A stretch of 64,000 bases of DNA from Embiotoca jacksoni (GCA_022577435.1 JAKOON010000006.1:10166001-10230000), one strand, 5' to 3'; counted from the first letter of the stretch, positions 25,121 through 37,900 are shown. Notes: generated from the sequence alone by a model not told the origin. Numbers and translations: made by a program.

Positions 25121-26338
25121 CGACACATCTTTTAAAACAAAGGGGAGGCTATCAAATTCACCACCAAACAAAGTCTGGCCTCACCTTGAGCTCAGGTGTG
25201 CAGGAAAGAGGCCCAGCTGAGCTTCCTGCCTGCCGTTATAGCCTCTGTCCTCCCTTCCTGCCTGGGTCCTAGTGCTAGACGGATATCTACCCCTCCACGA
25301 TAGAGAAAAGTCTGTCGAGTCTGATTTCTAATTAAACTCTAACCTTTCACAGCTTCTCATTCGTCACATGTAATTTATATGCCATCAAAGGCTCTCGCAG
25401 TGCTGCTTATCTTGAGACGATGCATGTCACAATATTTCCCTGACACGCAACAACCATGCACCCACGCTGGATTTCACGAGCACTAAGCCTAAAGCTAGTT
25501 TTATATTTTTGCGGCTATAAAATACCAACCTCCCCAGGATATAATTACTCTGGAGGAGTAGTGGACTGACACTTTAGACACACACAAACACTGAAGGTGT
25601 TTTCCTTCACCTTCGGCCAACGATATGATTTGCCCTTACCTCGGAATAAAAACTCTGCTGAGTTTCCAAAATCAATCATTCTTTCAGGGCAGAAGACCGC
25701 GGATCCCATCCAATTTTCATGAATGCGACATGTGATGTGTCTGAATGAGGGCCAACTAGGCCATCTAGTGGTATAATGTGGAAAACGAACTGTTTTCGGC
25801 TGTTCAAACCTGCTGGGGATTTGCAATTAAATTATTTGTAGCCCTTTAGAAATACCTGTTGTTCTTTCTCTGCAACTCATGAACCCATCAATTAGCGACG
25901 GCCGGTGTCTGAATGGCTGAAGGGATAATCCAACATGGCTTTCAGACAGTGGAAACGAATTCGATTCTTCTTAATCTGCAGTTTTTAAATTTGTTTTCTG
26001 CAGTTATTCTGAGCCTATAAACAGACCACCAGAGTAGTTATTTGTCCATTCAACATTTATTAACCATAAGTCACATTTTTCAACTTGAGTGCCAAACTGA
26101 AATATGTTTCATTTCCTTTTTCTTTTTTTTTTTCTTTTATTGCCGTGTTTGATAACGGATGCAATCTGTGATCACATAAATCCAATAATCCCTTCTTTGA
26201 GATAACACGGTAAAACTGTGCATGCAAAGAAACAATTTTACCTACGGACACTCATTAGCGACAGGCTATCGACTATCAATTTGACAGGCATTTGCAGCGC
26301 AGTCGCAAAACCACAAAGCTCCGTGGAAGTGATGATGC

Positions 26339-26376
26339 TCTCTCTCCCTCTCTCTCTCCCTCTCTCTCCCTCCTCA
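26339..26376 (+). promoter_or_regulatory. CT-rich tract ending in CAG before mchr1 (possible 5'UTR acceptor)
   Basis: A run of CTCTCTCCCT units followed by CCTCCTCAG lies 117 bp before the mchr1 start codon. It reads like a strong 3' splice site, so the 5' UTR may have an upstream non-coding exon. Equally it may be a simple microsatellite at the promoter. Confidence 0.35.
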
Positions 26377-26492
26377 GCCTCTCACGGAGGAGCTGAGCTA
26401 TTCTCGCTGAGGGCACTGAATCTGCTGAGAGTGAAACACAATGATTAAACTGGAATATACTTAGGAACTTGGATATACTTTGGAATATAACC

Positions 26493-26547
26493 ATGGATTT
26501 CTCGAACGATTCTAACTATTCCATCGGAGGCTCCAATTCAACAACAG
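26493..26547 (+). CDS. mchr1: mchr1 coding exon 1
   Basis: Encodes MDFSNDSNYSIGGSNSTT and the first base of codon 19, then donor GTAGTT. The start is chosen because it sits in CCATGG context (ACCATGGATT), supplies the glycosylation-rich extracellular tail expected of the family, and splices in frame to exon 2. Opening the gene inside exon 2 instead would lack that tail. Confidence 0.85.
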
Positions 26548-26974
26548 GTAGTTTGAGCAACGATTGATCGGTGTAATCAGCTCCCATCGTTCAACACTTT
26601 ATGTGCGTAATAAACTCATCTTTTTTTTTTTTTTTTAATGCTAAAAGCTTTCATAGCCTGTTGCATAAATTTAGGCTGCAGTGAGTTCCTGAACAGTCTG
26701 GTACAATAGCCTAAATGGGATTATTTGCATATCATTTTAAAAATGTGCATTTTAAAAACATAAAATACATTTGCATAAAATACAAAAAGAAAATGTATAA
26801 AAAAATATCAAAATCACACTGCGTTGGGTAATTTTTAATTTATTTTTAGATATTAAAGTTTTTGTCTTTTAAACGTATACATAACAAACACAAACTATTT
26901 AAATCTCTTTCCATATCATTGCAAAGGTATTTTCCCCTTGGCATCAATGTATTTTGGCTGCATTAAAAGAGCCG

Positions 26975-27029
<55 letters not shown>

Positions 27030-28269
27030 CAAGGGTTGTCCATATACTGCTGCTTTTCCTATAACACATTGTGACATAACTGTAGACATAGAGATATTAA
27101 ATTTTATTAAAATACTTAAAGATGTAGTGTATTGTGTACAATACAATATATTACTGAATAATTGTGCATAATGTTTTAAAAATGTAAATTAAATTTGTAA
27201 TATTTTTTTTATATTCAACTGCTGCTCCCTCCTCTTTTTGTCTCCAGCTGAAGCTGGGGCTCTTCACTGCGGTGCCATCCTCCCCGTCATCTTTGGCATT
27301 ATCTGTTTTCTGGGTATCATAGGGAACTGTATTGTCATGTACACCATAATGAAGAAGACCAAGTGTCGTGCCAAGCAAACTGTTCCAGACATCTTCATCC
27401 TAAATTTGTCATTTGTTGATCTCTTGTTCCTCCTTGGGATGCCATTCCTCATCCACCAGTTGCTGGGCAATGGTACCTGGCACTTTGGAGCTGCAATGTG
27501 CACAGTCATGACGGCACTTGACTCCAACAGTCAGATTGTCAGCACTTACATCCTCACTGCAATGACTTTTGACCGTTACTTAGCTACGGTCCATCCCATC
27601 CGCTTCAACTATATCCGCACGCCCTACGTGGCCGTGCTGGTCATTGGACTGGTGTGGGGCCTGTCTTTACTCACTATCATCCCTGTGTGGATGTACGCTG
27701 GCCTGATGCCTCTTCCAGGTGGCCAGGTGGCCTGTGCTCTCCTCCTGCCTGATCCAGTTACAGATACATATTGGTTTACACTTTATCAGTTTTTCTTGGC
27801 CTTTGCTATACCCTTGGCTATTATCTGCCTGGTGTTCTTCAAGATCCTCCAACACATGTTCACCAGTGTAGCACCACTGCCTCCACGGAGTTTAAGGGTG
27901 CGCACCAGGAAGGTGACCCGAATGGCAGTGGCCATATGCCTGGCTTTCTTCGTCTGCTGGGCTCCATACTACATCCTCCAACTCATCCACCTGGGGGTGC
28001 AGAAGCCGAGTCTAGCTTTCTCCTATGCCTACAACATTGCCATTAGCATGGGCTATGCTAACAGCTGCATCAATCCGTTCCTCTACATTATCCTCAATGA
28101 GACTTTCAAGAGGCAGTTTCTCAGGGCCATACAGCCAGTGAATAGGAAGTTCCGCGTGAACCCGAGCACCACAGATGGCGGCAGCGTGAGTGTAAGAATG
28201 GTACCGGAGGGGGCTCAGCAGGAGCCGGCCTTGGGGGAGATGAGTCCATCCAATGTGGCCCCACATTGA
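26493..28269 (+). CDS. mchr1: Melanin-concentrating hormone receptor, MCHR1 type (complete, two exons)
   Basis: Class A GPCR for the neuropeptide MCH; the family couples to Gi/Gq and, in fish, acts in feeding and in body-colour control. Coding exons 26493-26547 and 27248-28269 join in phase (G|CT, Ala19) to give 358 residues. Seen: N-terminal glycosylation sites at Asn5, Asn8 and Asn15; TM1 GIIGN; TM2 VDLLFLLGMPF; Asp110 in TM3 (ALDSNSQ), the residue that pairs with the MCH arginine in mammalian MCHR1; DRY at 127-129; Cys103-Cys181 as the extracellular disulfide pair; TM6 CWAPYY from 255; NPFLY at 294-298; and a Ser/Thr-bearing tail. LLGMPFLIHQLLGNGTWHFG and YWFTLYQFFLAFA fit MCHR1 much better than MCHR2. 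Fish carry more than one mchr1 copy and I cannot tell which this is. The single intron in the N-terminal segment agrees with mammalian MCHR1. Confidence 0.95.
26548..27247 (+). other. mchr1 intron
   Basis: A 700-bp AT-rich intron with GT (26548) and AG (27246-27247) ends. The acceptor tract is CTCCCTCCTCTTTTTGTCTCCAG. It contains a (CA)n microsatellite at 26981-27024. Open frames here on both strands are repeat artefacts. Confidence 0.85.
26981..27024. repeat. (CA)22 microsatellite in mchr1 intron
   Basis: Uninterrupted CA run of 44 bp. Confidence 0.98.
27248..28269 (+). CDS. mchr1: mchr1 coding exon 2 (all seven TM segments)
   Basis: Carries residues 19-358 with no interruption to the TGA at 28267. 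Frames on the other strand across this exon (27264-27527, 28012-28329 and others) are shadows. Confidence 0.95.
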
Positions 28270-28344
28270 ATAAGAGTCCAAAAATGTTGTCACTTTGTAT
28301 CTCTGCAACTGATAATGAGACATTGTCAACTGTATTACAGTTCA

Positions 28345-28440
28345 ATGCAGATTGATTTTGTTTATAGCCAAATCACAACATGTCATCTCACGGCACATTA
28401 CACAGTGAGGTCAACACCTTACAATGGATATTATCAACCC
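28345..28440 (+). repeat. Dispersed repeat fragment in mchr1 3' flank
   Basis: GATTGATTTTGTTTATAGCC, AAATCACAACATGTCATCTC and CACGGCACATTACACAGTGA resemble the 5' half of the same fish repeat whose 3' half is seen near 18775. It may be part of the receptor 3' UTR. Confidence 0.4.
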
Positions 28441-29239
28441 CTACTAATCTGTATTTTACATCTTCATTTCTATTCAAATTATTGATTTACAGAGTTTTTT
28501 TTTTTTTTTAAACACTAATCAGAAAAATGGGCTTGAACAGTTTCACCATTTACACTTTAATTACACAACATTTACATGACATCTTACACCAATTTGTGGG
28601 GAATGTTCAAATCATCACAAATCATCCATTTAATTTACCTACATTTGCACAGGTGTTGCAAAGACAATAAACTACAATGTGCTGAGAGACCAGCTTGCAG
28701 ATGAAGCAGATTATCAGACATTCAGAAAGAAAGCAAAGTGAAATTTAATCCTGTGTTATTTAGAGTAGATTTTGCAACCTGTTCAGATATTTCCTGCTAC
28801 CTAACAAAATGCATTAACTCCACAAACTCCAGATTACTGTTATGTGCCTCTCGGCCATCTCCTCTCTACTGTTGTCTGTCTGTGGACATTAAAGGTAGAG
28901 TCATACTGGGTAGTCACTACTTAATGTTGAGTCTGGACACACCTTGGGGGGGTGTAAGATCCATGACTGTAAATGATGGGTCTGGGTTGAAAAACAGTGA
29001 CCCTACATCCATAAATCTTAATCCAACCAACAGCGAACATTTTCTTACATACGGGGTCGTCGTCAGGTCAAAATGTTTCAAACAGTAACTACACCGAAAT
29101 ATCAACAGGTCACAGTAAAGGTGCAGCGAAATGGCAGCAAATAGATTTACTATAAAACAATCACTCTTTAAGGGGGAAGGTAAAAATGTTACATCATAGT
29201 AAATACTACATTATAAATATACATACAGTATGCAGTATA

Positions 29240-29870
29240 ATACATCCATACATTCATGCAGGAAACGACGCAATTGAAGTAATTGACCATTTCAATTTCC
29301 TTGGATCAATGATATCGAACCAAGGTGGTTGTTCCACTGAGATAAAACGCAGACTTGCAATGGCAAAATCATCAATATCTGCTATGAACAAGATATGGAA
29401 GGACAGAAGCATCAGCAAAAGAAAAAATATCAGACTGGTCTCCACCTTGATTTTTCCCGATTGCAATATATGCATGCGAAACTTGGGCTATCAATGCTGC
29501 AAATCAGAGAAAAATTGAAGCATTTGAGATTTGGAAAAAGCTTCTGTGCATTCCTTGGACAGCCAAAAGGATCAATGAGAGTGTTCTGCTTGAAATTGGA
29601 GAAAAAAAGAATCTCTTCAAAGTGGTTGCAAAACAAAAACTGCAATATTTTGGTCACATTGCCAGGTGTGAAGGAGACAATCTGGAAAAGCTGATTATGT
29701 TTGGTAATGTGGAAGGGAAAAGAAGCAGAGGAAGACAGAAACTCTGCTGGACAGATGGAATTACAACTCTCACAAAGATATCAATTTATAGCTGCTACAT
29801 CAAAGCTCAAAACCGCTGTGAATGGAGAAACGTCATCAAAAAGGTCATGAATACTCAGATATGAGTAGAA
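29240..29870 (+). mobile_element. LINE reverse-transcriptase C-terminal remnant
   Basis: Three overlapping frames in succession give HFNFLGSMISNQGGCSTEIK and KIWKDRSISKRKN; then KLQYFGHIARCEGDNLEKLI; then VEGKRSRGRQKLCW. This order (FLGSMI, EIKRR, KIWKDRS, FGHIAR, EGKRSRGRQ) is that of the C-terminal region of non-LTR retrotransposon polymerases. At least two frameshifts break it and no RT active site is present, so it is a dead 3' fragment. Exact clade unresolved. Confidence 0.75.
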
Positions 29871-30219
29871 CAACGACGAACGACGACATCCATACCTTGT
29901 GCCAAACTGTTACTTTTCAGCTCCAGCTGAAATTTCAACAGTATAATGGACAACCAGACAGTACGATACATGACTGTTGGATGGTGGTGATATTGTTTTT
30001 TCAATTTTTTTTGTTAATGTGTCCATGTGTGATATTCCAACGTGATATTTAACCCCCGACGTACACAAGCATGGGTAATGAGACTGGTGCTAAGGTCTCA
30101 GATCATATGCACCCAGCTAATATGAATGAAAAAGAGTCTAACTCAAGTTCTCAGGGGCAGTAGAGTTTTGAGAAACTGTGTTACAAAATTGTACAGACCT
30201 ATTCTCTGCTGAAAATGAA

Positions 30220-30590
30220 TTACAAAATGTAAGTGTATGTCCCAACTTTCAACCAGCAGACTATGATATGGACAAAATCAAATATCATATTATTTTTGAT
30301 CAAACCTCAATCTTGCAATACTATTGTAGGGATTGGTGCTTTCACAAAATATTTACACAATGAGATTTTGCATAAATAATCATTAGTAACGTGAATATAA
30401 TATAATGACCAAACAGGTAAAGTTAAATAATAGAACAGAGAGATCAAGAAAATTACGTCACTTTACTGAAATGCAGCCTTTAAATCCGGGGGAAAAACAA
30501 CAACATGCATTTATGTCATATCACGATGTAACGATATCCAAAATCTAAGACAATCTCTAGTCTAATATCATGACACAACAAAATTTATAG
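30220..30590 (-). repeat. Dispersed MITE-like repeat
   Basis: Minus-strand sequence including ATATCGTTACATCGTGATAT, GATTTAAAGGCTGCATTTCA, AATATTTTGTGAAAGCACCA and TGATATTTGATTTTGTCC resembles a fish repeat carrying ATATCGATAT motifs. No coding capacity. Confidence 0.5.
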
Positions 30591-30939
30591 CGCCCAGGCG
30601 GTAGCTGGACAGAAGAATGTTTGAGTTTTATTTAACACTTTTTATTAGAGCTCTCTGTTAGTGACTGTGCTCTGCCATGAAGGAGTTATTAGGGATAATT
30701 AAGTTAGCTGTTAATGAAATATATGTTCTAGTTTTCTCTTCATCTTCAGTGTCAAATAAAAAAAAAGTTACAGGATTTGGTCCCAAAAGCAATCACCTTA
30801 ACTAGGCAGCAAGTAGGATATGACTCCATGCTGTCTTTTATTTTAGTTTTCTCTGGTTTTGGTTAACTTTGTTTTTGTACAAGTTTTTGGATGTGTTTGT
30901 TTGTCTGTCAATTATCAAGATACCTAAAAAAAAAAAAAA

Positions 30940-31176
30940 AAAAATTCATTTCAATGAAATTTGATGGAAAGTAAAGCCAGGAGACTAATAGCATCATTTG
31001 GAAGGGATTTATTAATTATTGTGATAATGGCACTGCTTTAGTTTTCCAAGTCGTGCATTTATTTGGGAAGAATGCATGTAAATTTTAATTACAATATATA
31101 GTTGGGGGTCCCTGCTCCGTCTCTGTATCAGTTTGGGGGTCCTTGGCCTGAAAAACGTTGAAGACCCCTGCTTTAG
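30940..31176. repeat. Interspersed repeat copy A
   Basis: Ends with GGGGGTCCTTGGCCTGAAAA then ACGTTGAAGACCCCTGCTTT. The same edge type occurs again in the same orientation at about 31905-31960, so two related copies or two parts of one element lie side by side. Non-coding. Confidence 0.5.
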
Positions 31177-31492
31177 AGGAAACGCAACAACTTTTGTATG
31201 TTTAGTGTTAACAAAGCCAGACAAAAATCTGTGTTTTTATATTTGCTTCTCAAGATATTTTTTCTTCTTCTTCTTTGGGCTTGTAAACATGGCTCTCAGT
31301 TGCATTATTTCTCACAAACTCAATGCAGTATAAAATTTTGTTTTATATTAAACTGGAGGAGTGCAGGAGGCTTGGAGGGACAGGTCCAGGCTAGTCTCGC
31401 GCTGTGAGTGAACCAGTGCCCAACTTGAAAGAACTCCTGTGTATCGCTGAATGTGTGCATTTCTCACTGAAAGATAACACCTTCAGCCTCCA

Positions 31493-31773
31493 TGTGGTGG
31501 CGGGGTGTGGTTTAGCTCAGCTGCAGGGGGTAGAGAGTGGGGGGAGTGGTTCAGGGAACGGTGCCGGGCAGGTGTAATGAGCACAGCTGAGCCAAATAGG
31601 GACTGATGAGCTCTCCCCTATAAAGGGAGCAGGGAGAAGGAGGAAGAGGAGAAGCGGTTGCACATAGACATTGGTGTATGGACCGGGCAAAAAAAGGCAT
31701 TTTACACCCGAACGTACGACCGAGAGTGTCATCTGTGTCCAGGAGAGACCCCGGTAGCACAAACCTTGCTACA
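31493..31773 (+). mobile_element. Solo LTR, 281 bp, with CTCCA target duplication
   Basis: Starts TGTGGTGGCGGGGTGTGG, continues TTTAGCTCAGCTGCAGGGGG, holds a TATA box (CCTATAAAGG) and ends CCTTGCTACA. Both flanks are CTCCA (31488-31492, 31774-31778), an exact 5-bp target duplication. Most of its length is the reverse complement of the copy at 23382-23677; the first about 13 bp are an extra GT/GC-rich segment. It has been inserted into an older dispersed repeat. Confidence 0.85.
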
Positions 31774-31778
31774 CTCCA

Positions 31779-31965
31779 TTTATCCATTCGCTACAATATG
31801 TTGGATTCATGTTAATGTGTATTTAAATTTGCAGAAAAAAAATTGGGGGAAAAAAATATTTGAAAAATTGTCTAATCAACCAAAACTTTCACAACCCCCT
31901 GCAATACCTCCGCGGACCCCGTAGGGGTCACGGACCCCTTGTTGAAGACCTCTGCTCTAAAGGAC
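31779..31965. repeat. Interspersed repeat copy B, interrupted by the solo LTR
   Basis: Contains CGCTACAATATGTTGGATTC, AAATTTGCAG plus A-run, CCCTGCAATACCTCCGCGGA and CCCCTTGTTGAAGACCTCTG. Related in its right edge to the copy at 30940-31176. Confidence 0.5.
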
Positions 31966-31969
31966 ACAG

Positions 31970-34900
31970 TGAATTATCTGACGTCATGCAAAGAGAGTCA
32001 CAGCATTTTCCAAACTGATTCAATCTCAATTTCAAACCATGAATATAAATGGGGTGTTGTTGTGAATGACTGATATGTAATATCTCTTAAGAGGGCCATT
32101 TTGCTAACAAGGTGTTGTTAATGTTGTATTGATATGAAATTCTATTTTAGTATGTACAAATATGGAGGTAAAAATACATTTTTGGGTAAGGATTATTCAT
32201 GAGTATAAATTTGAAAAAAAATTACAATCACTGAATATGAAACCCAGGATTTCTCAACCTTTTGTGGCCAATGATCTTTTTTTTCAGAATCTCAAAATTG
32301 TCTGGATTCCTGCATTAGAGCAGTCAAGTTGTCATCAAAATATCCTACTTCTGTATTTTTATGAGGGCAGAGAAATATCTGAATAGATCTTGAACAGAAA
32401 TCATGACATAGATTAACCAGTTTTTAGAATTTAGGCCTATATCAAACACATTGTGTGTCTTAGGAACCCATACGACCCCACCTGCTTATCAAATGACTTC
32501 CTGTCGGGCCCCGAGAACAAAGGATGAGAAACTCTGACTGTTGTCCTCGTCAATTATGAAGCAAAAAAAGGCCTCATGGCAAATATGCAACAGAACTATG
32601 CTGTGTCACTCTAATGATGTAAATATTGAGAGCTTAATCTATATGTATACTGTAAAAGAAGCACATAGAATGTGTAAGAAACTGTCAAACTTGTACCATA
32701 TGGTTGTTTTTCTTTGAGCTTCTTATCATTTCTCTCAAAGTACATTCTAACTATTTAACATTAAACAAACATAAATCCTTTTCAGTCCAGACATTCATTC
32801 ATCAGTATGAAATGCACTTGGATTTTTGTGGGATTTCAAGGACAGAGTCTTTAGATTTTCCTTTTTCAAGGAGAAGCTAGGAACTGAATAATTAATTATG
32901 GAGCGTTTTGTGATCACAGATGAATGATGAACAAAGGAAACTTAAAGAGTGAAAGAGCCACAGTAGCAATGCACTTCAAAGTGTTACTGTGCTGCACTTA
33001 CCAATGAACTATTAGAGACCGCAGCTGGAAGGCCATTCCTGCTGCTCTGATAAGACTACAAGTATTTCATGATCTAAACTTTAGATTCTAAAGCCTCATT
33101 GAGCTTTGAAAAAGCTATTCACAATTGCTAATTTTCAGCTCGTACAATGCCATGTTTCAAATACATTATTATAGTCACACTACTTATATTAACAACACAG
33201 CAGTAGATGCACTAAAAATACCTGACCAAATTATTTGTCTACAAGAGAGATATACTCACCATAGACCACAAAGGTTATTAAAACTATAATTTTGGGTGAC
33301 CAACCCTTTAAACAGGAGTCCAGGAGGAAAGATGCTGGTGGGGAAAAAAAATGCAAACCTTGGCAGAAAAGGGAAATGGAAGAAACCATAAAAGAGGCTC
33401 TTCAGTTATTTTCTTAGCAAATACTCATTTAAATATTAGTTACAGTCTCAAAGTCCCACGCATCAACATCAGCACATGGAAGAGGAGGTTGTCATCTTGC
33501 AATTGTGTTCTTACAGCTAATTGGAATAGAATTAATGGAGATGTTTGAATTTTAGAAATGAGATTGACAACCTTGAAACTTTTATACTGGAAACAGGTAC
33601 ATTGCTAAGAGTATGTAACCAGAATAATGTAGTCTGGGTTTGTAATTAATTATTGGTAAATCATTATTATGTTATTGGTACTATGTTACTGTCCCCTTAA
33701 GATAGGTTGTCACATAGTTGTTTTCCTCTGTACACTGAAAAGCGTTAGGAGAGTTATTCTTTTCCTTATTATACCATCTTTGTTATTCCATGTACAGAGA
33801 TCGATAGAACTGATAATCCGTCTCTTAATAGCGGATCTTTGTTTTTTTCCCCTCATCTGTGCTACAGTCCGGTAGGAGTTGTGAGAAGGAAAAGATAAAT
33901 CAGATCCTGATAGAGAAAAGTTAATAATTTGAAATTGGTGGTGATTAAATGATCAGTCCAGGCTCCTATAAACTGTATTCTGCATGATCTAATTTTTTTT
34001 TAAGAATAACATAAATCAGTCAACTGATGGATACAGATCATTTAGTACTGTCATCATTATGGTACTTTTGTCCTTAGCAGTTGCTTTCATCCTCAAAGCC
34101 AGGGATGGTGAACTAATTTAAGACAAACATTTATTTTCTCGGTACAGAGAAGTGCACACTGTCTATTCTTGGCAATAGTGCCTCACACTATGGGTAGAAA
34201 CTTCCCCTGTATTTGTTGTTTATTTCAGAGTGCACTTCCAGATGTATAGTAGGGTTTAAAAAAGATAAGAGACATTTTCTTCACAGTACACTCTGTGCCT
34301 GACAAGTGCATTTTGACTATGGTTGTATTGAGGAGAACTCTTACCAGGGAGTCTGTTGATGCTTTAAACTGCTGTTCAAAATCTGCAGCAGTCAAGAGTG
34401 CCCCTTACTGCTGCCTCATTACTAAATGGCCAGAGCATCTATTTGCCATCACCGTGTCCCTTGACATACTCAGGGCAGTAAATAAAACAAAAGGCTTTTC
34501 AAATAGGCACTGATGATCAGGGCTGTCAGAATACTCCCTCACCGATGCAACCAGAAGTTCAAATTCCTGTGAAAGCCTGCAACACCTCTTAAAATGTTGC
34601 ATGGACCTTTTCCAATGCTTAAATAAGGAAAAAAAACAATGTTTTTTTCTTTACAGTTTGCAAGCACCAAGACAGTCTTATAGGGCCTGCAACAAAAATC
34701 AATCATAAACAAAGATTACTGCAGTCAAGTATGGAGCTACTAAATCCTACAAGTTTATGAACATTGAACATCCTAAGATTTATTAAGGCTGCTTTGGATA
34801 AAGCTGTACTGAAAGAAGCTTTGTTTCTTTTGCCACAAAAAGGGCAACACACACACATTAAACCACCTGTGCCTGTGGAACAACACTTTCCTTTTTCAAG

Positions 34901-37900
34901 GCTGTAGTGTGCATCAGTGCACCACAAAATTTGCAATTTTATGCAGCACTGGTCAAGGTAGAGCTGGGTTTGGTCAATCCAGGAAGTTAATACAGTAAAA
35001 TTGTTAGTTTATTGAGCAATCAATATGCGTCTGTCACCCAATACTCGGCCAAGTTGCATTTTGTTGAAATTATTTTATTCTGAATCACTCAAACAGTGTC
35101 TTCATTTATGTGAATTGACAGAAAAAAAAGTTTTATACGAATCACAATTTTTTTTTCTCCCCCCTCTTATTCTTTGTGTTATATCAAAACTATTTACAAA
35201 ATAGAAATTAGTTGCTTTTGGATATACATATATTTTGGATATATTTTTTGGATGTATACAAATACATCACCGCCATCATCCCTACCAGGTACCCCCTCTT
35301 AGCTTTTGTGATTGTCTTAAACCATGGTTCTTCACTGCTGGAGAACAAAATGTCAGTCCCTTTTCAAGTGAGTTGAAGGAAAAGCGGCAAACAGAACAAA
35401 TACATGCTTCATTTTGCAATTATGCTCTCAAATAAGCCACTGAATGGTTGTCAGGAGCAGAGCTCAAGCATGAGTGAAGTCATTACATCCACTAGTGCAC
35501 TTATAATTTGTATGGATGGCTTGGATATCAATAGGTATCAGTAAAATACACAATTGTCAGGTTATTAACAAACATATCATATCTATATATCATATATAAC
35601 ATATCATCGTAGGACAGAAACTCACAAGGAACCAAGTAAGGATACACATATCGAAAAATGTTCTTTACTCAGTAAACACCCCTGCAGTTTCTCCTCACCG
35701 AGTGGACTGATCAGCAACATAACAGCGGGCACAAATGGCACTCAAGAAAGAAACTGAAAACACAGATCACAGAAACCTTCAGCCAACTCAGTAAACTCGT
35801 GACAAACAGCAGTTTTTGACAACAAAAGTACCTACATGAACTCACATAAAAATGTTCAGTCTGTCACGGAATACAAATGAAAGGCTATATTTTTGTTCTT
35901 GTCTTTTGATGGCCAACCTCAACACCAATTTTCACCTCAGTTGAACTGAGCAGTGCTAACAGACCAATTGTTATGTGCACTAAATTTCCCCACTGTGGGA
36001 TTGATAAAGTCTAAAGTCTAAGTCTGGTTGTGGGTGCAGCCTGGAATCACGCTAAAGAGTTTAATAAAGCCATCAGTCCACTAGAGGATACAGTGCCTCG
36101 TCTAGGCTTGCCCTGTCCTCCCCAAGTGGCAGTGATGCTGTGTCTTCCAGGAACTGTAAAGAGAGTTACAGTAATTGTTTTGGGCAACCGAGGACAGTAA
36201 GAAGAATATTTTAGACATTTGAGGCATGAAATGGTCGTCTTCAAGTTCGACTTACATGCATCATGAACAGTAACTGCCTCTTCAACCAGAAGTAAAAAAG
36301 TAAGGTAGGCCTGCAACTAACTATTATTTTAAGTTATTGAGTAAATAGTAAATTTTGACTGTTAAAAAAAAATGATGAAATCACAATGTAAACAATGTTA
36401 CAATGTTGAAGGGGTTGCTTGTCGTAATGAACCTACAGAGCATTATCACCCAGATTTGCAGCTCCCATCAGCTTCACAGAAACAAGCCTTCATTTAGCTG
36501 TCCAGCTCGCAGCTTTAATGTTTTGGTCCACTGCTCAGCAAGTAAATAAATAAATAAATCTAAAAACCTACTTTACACTGTCTGTTCAGTATCAAAGGGC
36601 AGACAGACAAAGTAAGTAGCCACATTTCCCTCAGGAGTTTGTCAAGAGCAGAAAACAGAGTTAAAAGTGTGAATACAACTTCTGTCATCAAAGGGCCAGA
36701 AGCACAAAATGAATGTTTGGATGTGTGAATAAGAGAAATCTATCAAACAAGTTTGCCATACTTGTTCCATACCTCTATATTTTATGCTCCAATTGGACAC
36801 AGCCCACGCAACATAACTGAAACGTCCCCGGTTTCATTCCAGCCGGGTATCTATCATACCTCCCCGCTCACGTCTTGACGAGATTTTGTAGATTAAGGTG
36901 ACACTTAGGGAGGCCAGGCTGCATAATCAGTAGTTTTCTAGAAGTGCACAAACACTTACCGTCTTTTTTCCTGTCTGCTTATTTGTGACTTCAAAAATCA
37001 AAAGAATTTCTCTTTCAAAATTTACTGACACTTTATCAGTTTCAGATAGAAAACAATTAATCAGCACATGGTTGATAACATTTTTCTTTTAAAATTTCTA
37101 AATTATATAGGACCATAAACATAAATATCATCTTTTTATTTTGTGTATTAAAAAATATGATATAACAAATATATATATATAATATACCATCATGTACAGA
37201 AGACAATTCAGGCAAAATTGTAGTATTACAGTGAAAGCATACTTGTTACACCCAAAACAATGGAATATAATGCATGTCAGTTCATTTGGATAGCGTGACA
37301 TCTTATTCCCAATCGCAACACCCTAGAGGTTAAACGGCCACATTTATTCTGTCCCTCTCTCTAATTTTCACGCAAGCACACACACAAATGTACGTCTGTG
37401 CATGTCCAAATATGTATACGGATTTGTTTTACAAAATGTTGAAACACTGCATATAAAAACACCTTCAATCCCACAAAAGTTATGTTAACTCCAAAGTGCT
37501 CAGTTTGGCCGAGTAAACACTGCGTATATGTGGCCACATGTGGATTGAGCCATGGAAAGAAACACAGAAACAAATTAACTTTGTGTTTCTATTTATACTG
37601 TTCACCACATATATAACATAGCACTGCAATCGCAGATTAATAATCTACTGATTTAACTTGATAAAAATAAAACGTGAATTGATTTCATTTTCTACCGACG
37701 ACTACATGTGAATGTCAGGGAAGAGGCTGCACTTTAATGTACTTTTATATTATATTTGTTCATAATTATCAGCACAGTTTAATGTAAAGGGTTCAGATAT
37801 AGAAATTGAGATAGCCATTCCAACAGTTTCTAAGCAACTTTCCCATTCACGGTCAAATACAGCTTTGCACTCTCTTTCACTCTGACCGGAAAATCAGAAA

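Noticed and set aside
26916..27171. Frames of 76-77 codons with His-Thr or Val-Cys runs
   Set aside because: Translations of the CA microsatellite in the mchr1 intron.
27264..27527. Minus-strand frames across the MCH receptor exon
   Set aside because: Antisense shadows of a well-conserved GPCR exon; no family resemblance.
28738..29088. 116-codon frame after mchr1
   Set aside because: Starts without context, no domain, not in phase with any splice site seen.
31517..31787. Frames of about 80 codons on the minus strand
   Set aside because: Inside the second solo LTR, same reason.
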